A stretch of 5,219 nt of DNA, taken from the NCBI GenBank assembly GCA_018055565.1, contig JAGPHI010000097.1, positions 1 to 5,219 on the forward strand, read 5' to 3'. Positions 4,914-5,219 of the stretch are shown here, piece after piece (position 1 is the first letter of the stretch; every line of letters begins with the position of its first letter). A model generated the notes under the pieces. The model was given only the letters and a program-made list of their open reading frames with translations. It was not told where the DNA came from and did no database searches. Source of the DNA: Oscillospiraceae bacterium (GTDB lineage Bacteria > Bacillota > Clostridia > Oscillospirales > Ruminococcaceae). The position numbers and the translations under genes are program-made.

Positions 4914-5219
4914 CTAAAACCCGCCCGCCGTGCGCGGAAACGGAATTACATCGCGAATATTGGGAATGCCTGTTAAATACATAATTAAGCGCTCAAAGCC
5001 GAGGCCATAGCCCGCATGCTGCACGCTGCCAAAACGACGCAAATCGAGATACCATGCATAGTCCTCTTCGCTAAGGCCCATCTGGGCCATGCGCGCTTGC
5101 AGCACGTCAAGGCGCTCCTCGCGCTGGCTGCCGCCGATTAATTCGCCCACGCCCGGCACCAGCATATCGGCCGCCGCCACCGTTTTTCCGTCGTCATTCA
5201 TGCGCATATAAAACGATTT
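4914..5219 (-). CDS. asnS: Asparaginyl-tRNA synthetase, C-terminal part (5' end outside the window)
   Basis: The last 101 codons of AsnRS, a class II aminoacyl-tRNA synthetase that charges tRNA-Asn with asparagine in the cytoplasm. The frame stays open to the window edge (Lys-Ser-Phe-Tyr before [12 protein letters not shown]), so the Met at 5207 is internal. Recognisable blocks are [18 protein letters not shown], the class II motif-2-to-3 region; [26 protein letters not shown]; and class II motif 3, [13 protein letters not shown], whose arginine binds [14 protein letters not shown] follows. AspRS is related, but YLDLRR with the GSVxHAGxGLGFERL and PFPRT ending fits AsnRS. The extreme C-terminus is AGGF rather than the more usual PGxxxF, a small variation at an exposed end. 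No strong terminator follows, so some read-through into the desulfoferrodoxin gene is possible. Confidence 0.94.
   Translation of the reverse strand, partial: KSFYMRMNDDGKTVAAADMLVPGVGELIGGSQREERLDVLQARMAQMGLSEEDYAWYLDLRRFGSVQHAGYGLGFERLIMYLTGIPNIRDVIPFPRTAGGF

Noticed and set aside
4497..4976. Plus-strand open frame of 159 codons across dfx and the asnS end
   Set aside because: It is antisense to the desulfoferrodoxin gene, whose metal ligands are all present, and has no recognisable domain or ribosome site.
4914..5207. A separate small 97-residue gene starting at 5207
   Set aside because: The frame continues open to the window edge and the upstream residues also fit AsnRS, so it is the 3' end of asnS.
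1..5219. Defence system, mobile element, CRISPR array or novel multi-gene system
   Set aside because: Every coding region belongs to a known housekeeping, cofactor, transport or stress family, and there are no transposase, integrase, spacer-repeat or terminal inverted repeat signals.

Overview
The window holds a molybdenum-cofactor (Moco) synthesis and molybdate-uptake cluster on the + strand. It runs from the 3' end of moaA through a stand-alone MOSC-domain gene, mogA/moaB, modA, modB and modC. It converges on a minus-strand pair: a desulfoferrodoxin (superoxide reductase) gene and the 3' end of an asparaginyl-tRNA synthetase gene. All eight coding regions belong to known families. I see no CRISPR array, tRNA, rRNA, insertion sequence, phage gene or broken gene, and nothing that amounts to a previously undescribed system.

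The likely source is an anaerobic Firmicute, probably Clostridia-like. ModA has a lipoprotein signal with a lipobox, the usual form of binding protein in Gram-positive cells. Shine-Dalgarno sites are strong (AAAGGAGG, AAAGGGGAG), one gene starts with TTG, and a two-iron desulfoferrodoxin is typical of strict anaerobes. Coding DNA is moderately GC-rich with many GCGC and TTTTGC words, and the gaps are more AT-rich. The species cannot be named from this sequence.

Layout: 1-267 moaA C-terminus; 372-815 MOSC protein; 866-1369 mogA/moaB; 1435-2199 modA; a 153-nt gap of degenerate 15-18 nt repeats; 2353-3024 modB; 3021-4055 modC, sharing 4 nt with modB; 4056-4367 a convergent gap with a strong, probably bidirectional terminator and other hairpins; 4368-4748 (minus) desulfoferrodoxin; 4749-4913 a gap with three dyad-symmetric sites; 4914-5219 (minus) asnS 3' end.

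How the genes work together: ModABC imports molybdate (or tungstate) across the membrane using ATP. MoaA starts building the pterin from GTP, and MogA adenylylates molybdopterin so that the metal can be inserted. The MOSC protein may handle sulfur for, or modify, the finished cofactor. The desulfoferrodoxin reduces superoxide and the synthetase charges tRNA-Asn. These two are transcribed towards the Moco cluster and have no obvious functional tie to it. The least explained parts are non-coding: the modA-modB repeat tract and the dyads upstream of the desulfoferrodoxin gene.
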